Under the pieces are notes generated by a model. It was not told the DNA's origin and searched no databases. It saw only the letters and a list, made by a program, of their open reading frames with translations. Made by a program: the position numbers and the translations under genes. 64,000 nucleotides of DNA from an uncultured Saprospiraceae bacterium (GTDB taxonomy: Bacteria > Bacteroidota > Bacteroidia > Chitinophagales > Saprospiraceae): positions 1-64,000 of the forward strand of contig CALFUU010000054.1 in assembly GCA_937929835.1 (NCBI GenBank). Direction: 5' to 3'. Shown in pieces: positions 58,872-64,000 of the stretch (position 1 is the first letter of the stretch; every line of letters begins with the position of its first letter).

Positions 58872-59735
58872 ATGGAGCATATAGATCAGGTTATTGACTT
58901 ACTAACTTTAGAAGAAATCGACTACTGTCTGTATCGAGGACAATCCTATAAGACACCTTGGAATATCGTATTTGGTGGGCAGGTGCTAGGGCAATCATTG
59001 CACGCCGCGTACAAAACTGTCCCAAAAGACAGGATTCTGCACTCTATGCACGCCTACTTTATTTTACCAGGCAATTGTGATATTCCAATTATCTATGAAG
59101 TGGATACCATAAGAGATGGGGGTAGCTTTACGACACGTAGGGTAGTCGCTAAACAAAAAGGGAAAGCCATCTTCAATATGGCAGCATCATTTCAACTGGA
59201 TCAGCCGGGGCTAGAGCATCAAATTGCTATGCCAGAAGTGCAGGCTCCAGAAGACACTAAGAGTGTAGAAGAAAGGCTCAAGCCAATAAAATTTTTATCC
59301 CCTAAAACCTACAAGAAATTAATAGGAATTGATCCTAATGCTTTTGAGTTTAGACCAGTTACCAATCCTTATGCCTTACCACCTAGGAATCACGATCCCT
59401 ACTTACAAGTATGGTTTAAGTCGATAGCTAAGGCACAAGTATCGAGACCTATGCAACAACAATTGCTTGCTTGCGCTTCTGACTTTGGGTTATTAAGGAC
59501 GGCGGCTCTACCTCATCAGACTAAGATTATGATGAAGAAGATGCTTTTTGCCAGTCTTGATCATGCGATGTGGTTTCACAAAGATTTTAAGATTGACGAA
59601 TGGATGCTCTTCGAGACGGATAGTCCTAAGGCAGGCAACTCCAGAGGATTTACAAGAGGTAGCATTTTCAATAGAGAAGGAGAACTTATTGCCAGTGTAG
59701 CACAAGAGGGCTTAATGCGTGTAAAATCTCAATAA
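58872..59735 (+). CDS. tesB: Acyl-CoA thioesterase II
   Basis: VFGGQVLGQSLHAAYKTVP, HSMHAYFILPGN, GGSFTTRRVVAKQ, LDHAMWFHKDFKIDEWMLFET. Confidence 0.94.
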   Translation: MEHIDQVIDLLTLEEIDYCLYRGQSYKTPWNIVFGGQVLGQSLHAAYKTVPKDRILHSMHAYFILPGNCDIPIIYEVDTIRDGGSFTTRRVVAKQKGKAIFNMAASFQLDQPGLEHQIAMPEVQAPEDTKSVEERLKPIKFLSPKTYKKLIGIDPNAFEFRPVTNPYALPPRNHDPYLQVWFKSIAKAQVSRPMQQQLLACASDFGLLRTAALPHQTKIMMKKMLFASLDHAMWFHKDFKIDEWMLFETDSPKAGNSRGFTRGSIFNREGELIASVAQEGLMRVKSQ

Positions 59736-59832
59736 ACAGTAAGAAGAGATACGCAACAATACCTTTCTATTTTCCTACCATTATTATCAGACCAACTAAA
59801 TCGACTCTAAGGAGTGCTCACCATCATCTATG

Positions 59833-61341
59833 CTAGCGCTGATCGAGTGCATTATCGGCAGTGATGACGACTCTGAGTATGCGTCCCTTATCTTCTACCC
59901 CTACATATAGGTGTCCATCTGCGCCCATTTCTATGGCTCTTACACGACCTATGTCTTGGAGTATTCGCTCTTCTTCTACTAGCTGGTCTCCATTTACCCG
60001 TACTCGACTGATATAATTAAATCTGAGTGAACCAGACAAAATATCTCCTTCCCAGTGGGGATAATGCGCATCAACTACGGCCATACCACTAGGTGCAATT
60101 GATGGGATCCATACATTAACAGGATGTCTCATACCCTCCATTTCAGCCTTATCAGTGAAGGTTGTTCCATTGTAGTTAATACCATATGAGACGATAGGCC
60201 AGCCGTAATTGACAGCCTTTTCTACAAGATTGAGCTCATCTCCACCTCGAGGCCCATGCTCGTGCACCCAAATATTATCGTTCTGTGCATCATAGACCAT
60301 ACCCTGAGGATTACGGTGACCATAAGACCATATAGATTTTACAGCTTCGGCTTCATTATAATAGGGGTTATCTTGAGGTACTCGGCCATCATCAAAAAGT
60401 CTATGCACTTTTCCACAAGCATTACTCAGAAACTGTGGGTGATCATCCCGCTTACCTCTATCGCCAACAGTGACATACATATATCCTTCCTGATCGAATA
60501 CTATTCTAGATCCAAAATGATACTTGGTGGAGACATACGGAAGCGCCTCAAAAATGTCCTCCTGATCTACAAACTTATTTCCTTTAATCTTGCCTCTTAC
60601 AACAGCAGTCGTATACTTCAATCCTTTTGATTTGGTATAACTCAAGTAAATCCAGCCATTGTCTTCATATTGGGGATGTAGGGCCACATCCATCATACCT
60701 CCTTGGCCGTGTGCTTTCGAGTCAGGAACACCCTGAATAGCGACTGCTTCTGTTCCTGGTCGCTTTATATTAAAGGTTCCTTTTCTCTCTGTAAAGAAAA
60801 TGGTGCCATCAGCAAGTACTTTGATACCCCAAGGGATTTCTAAGCCTTCTACGATTGTATCTACTCGGAGATTATAATAGTCAGATACGTAATGCTTGGG
60901 AGTGGAGTCTTCTACTATATCATAGCTTTTCCGATCTGCAATACCTTGTAGGATATATTGTGCTAAGATGGTAATCTCTTCTGGCTTTAGTGTCTGCTCA
61001 TAGGCAGGCATCCCTTCATTAACCATTCCTTTAGCAATGGATCGTTCTATATCTTCTTGAGTAGAACCATACTCCCATTTTCGATCCACAAAGGTCTTCA
61101 TTTTCTGCCCGTGACAACCAGAGCAAAACTTCTCAAAAAATTCCTTAGGATTAAATCCTGTCTGCATCGCCACACTTTCTATTTCCATATCTGCAGCTTT
61201 GACAGTAGCTTTTTTTATCGATACAGCCTCTGTTACGTGAGCATTTTGAGTCAATGTATCACTCCTCTTGTGACTGCAACTCCATACTGCTCCGATACAG
61301 ACTATTAGAGCTAGAAGAAAATTAGTCTTACTAGTATGCAT
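59833..61341 (-). CDS. Lipoprotein-like PQQ-dependent sugar dehydrogenase (soluble glucose dehydrogenase-like beta-propeller) with N-terminal cytochrome c domain
   Basis: CSGCHGQK heme site; EIPWGIKVLADGTIFFTER, YGHRNPQGMVYD, HEHGPRGGDELN; start MHTSKTN at 61341 preferred over 61431. Confidence 0.92.
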   Translation of the reverse strand: MHTSKTNFLLALIVCIGAVWSCSHKRSDTLTQNAHVTEAVSIKKATVKAADMEIESVAMQTGFNPKEFFEKFCSGCHGQKMKTFVDRKWEYGSTQEDIERSIAKGMVNEGMPAYEQTLKPEEITILAQYILQGIADRKSYDIVEDSTPKHYVSDYYNLRVDTIVEGLEIPWGIKVLADGTIFFTERKGTFNIKRPGTEAVAIQGVPDSKAHGQGGMMDVALHPQYEDNGWIYLSYTKSKGLKYTTAVVRGKIKGNKFVDQEDIFEALPYVSTKYHFGSRIVFDQEGYMYVTVGDRGKRDDHPQFLSNACGKVHRLFDDGRVPQDNPYYNEAEAVKSIWSYGHRNPQGMVYDAQNDNIWVHEHGPRGGDELNLVEKAVNYGWPIVSYGINYNGTTFTDKAEMEGMRHPVNVWIPSIAPSGMAVVDAHYPHWEGDILSGSLRFNYISRVRVNGDQLVEEERILQDIGRVRAIEMGADGHLYVGVEDKGRILRVVITADNALDQR

Positions 61342-61544
61342 TCCATCAATTTGATTCGAAGAAACAACAAGTTTTTGAATCAAAGAGAATATTGAATGCA
61401 AGAAAGTCACTAAATCGTTATTTGTGTCCATTTTTCATAAAGCACATCTTATGGTAGGCTCTATTGGTTATAGACTATGGACCCAGATTGTCTGATAAGG
61501 TATTATCTTGCAAGCAATTACTGACATTAAAAAAGACGCTCGTT

Positions 61545-63826
<2,282 letters not shown>

Positions 63827-63906
63827 TTATTCCTCTGCTCAGATATAATTTGAGAGTAAAGACTTTAGCAGTCTACTTACTACCTTGCAGTCTTGCAAAT
63901 TGATAT

Positions 63907-64000
63907 ATGCGCCTACTCATTTACACTACAGTTCTAATGCTACTCTCTATACTTGTGGTAGAGGCACAAGTAGACCTAGAATGGAACTGGCATACAGCTA
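63907..64000 (+). CDS. Partial secreted protein truncated by right window edge
   Basis: ATG followed by signal peptide MRLLIYTTVLMLLSILVVEAQVDLEWNWHTA. Confidence 0.55.
   Translation, partial: MRLLIYTTVLMLLSILVVEAQVDLEWNWHTA

Overview
This 64 kb window is chromosomal DNA from a Bacteroidota organism, probably a Saprospiria-like gliding or surface-active lineage. The inference rests on T9SS sorting domains, PorP/SprF proteins and TAnnTTTG promoter boxes. Coding density is high and most genes are housekeeping: leuS, yajC, aroK, trxB, class II fba, dnaG, an ECF sigma operon, lptF/G-like, rlmF, rarA, mnmA, rimM, plsC, tesB, an ABC-F gene, and tRNA-Gly and tRNA-Leu genes. The most distinctive content is a pair of paralogous three-gene operons at 4641-13842 and 47140-54782. 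Each encodes, in the same order: a PorP/SprF-like outer-membrane protein; a PorE-like TPR/beta-propeller/CRD/OmpA_C protein with no lipobox; and a giant Cys-rich-head, tandem-repeat surface protein with a T9SS type-B C-terminal domain. The two giants share a 277-aa head and a similar C-terminus but carry about 10 versus 3 Cys-paired stalk repeats. Other notable items are a PKD-rich T9SS type-A lipase-like protein next to the tRNA pair, a Tat-type molybdenum hydroxylase cassette with a diheme cytochrome, an anti-sigma-like protein with a tandemly duplicated N-terminal motif, DnaA-box-like sites upstream of dnaG, and several dyad-rich intergenic regions. No rRNA, CRISPR array, transposase or phage gene was recognised. 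All assignments come from reading motifs; no database search was run.
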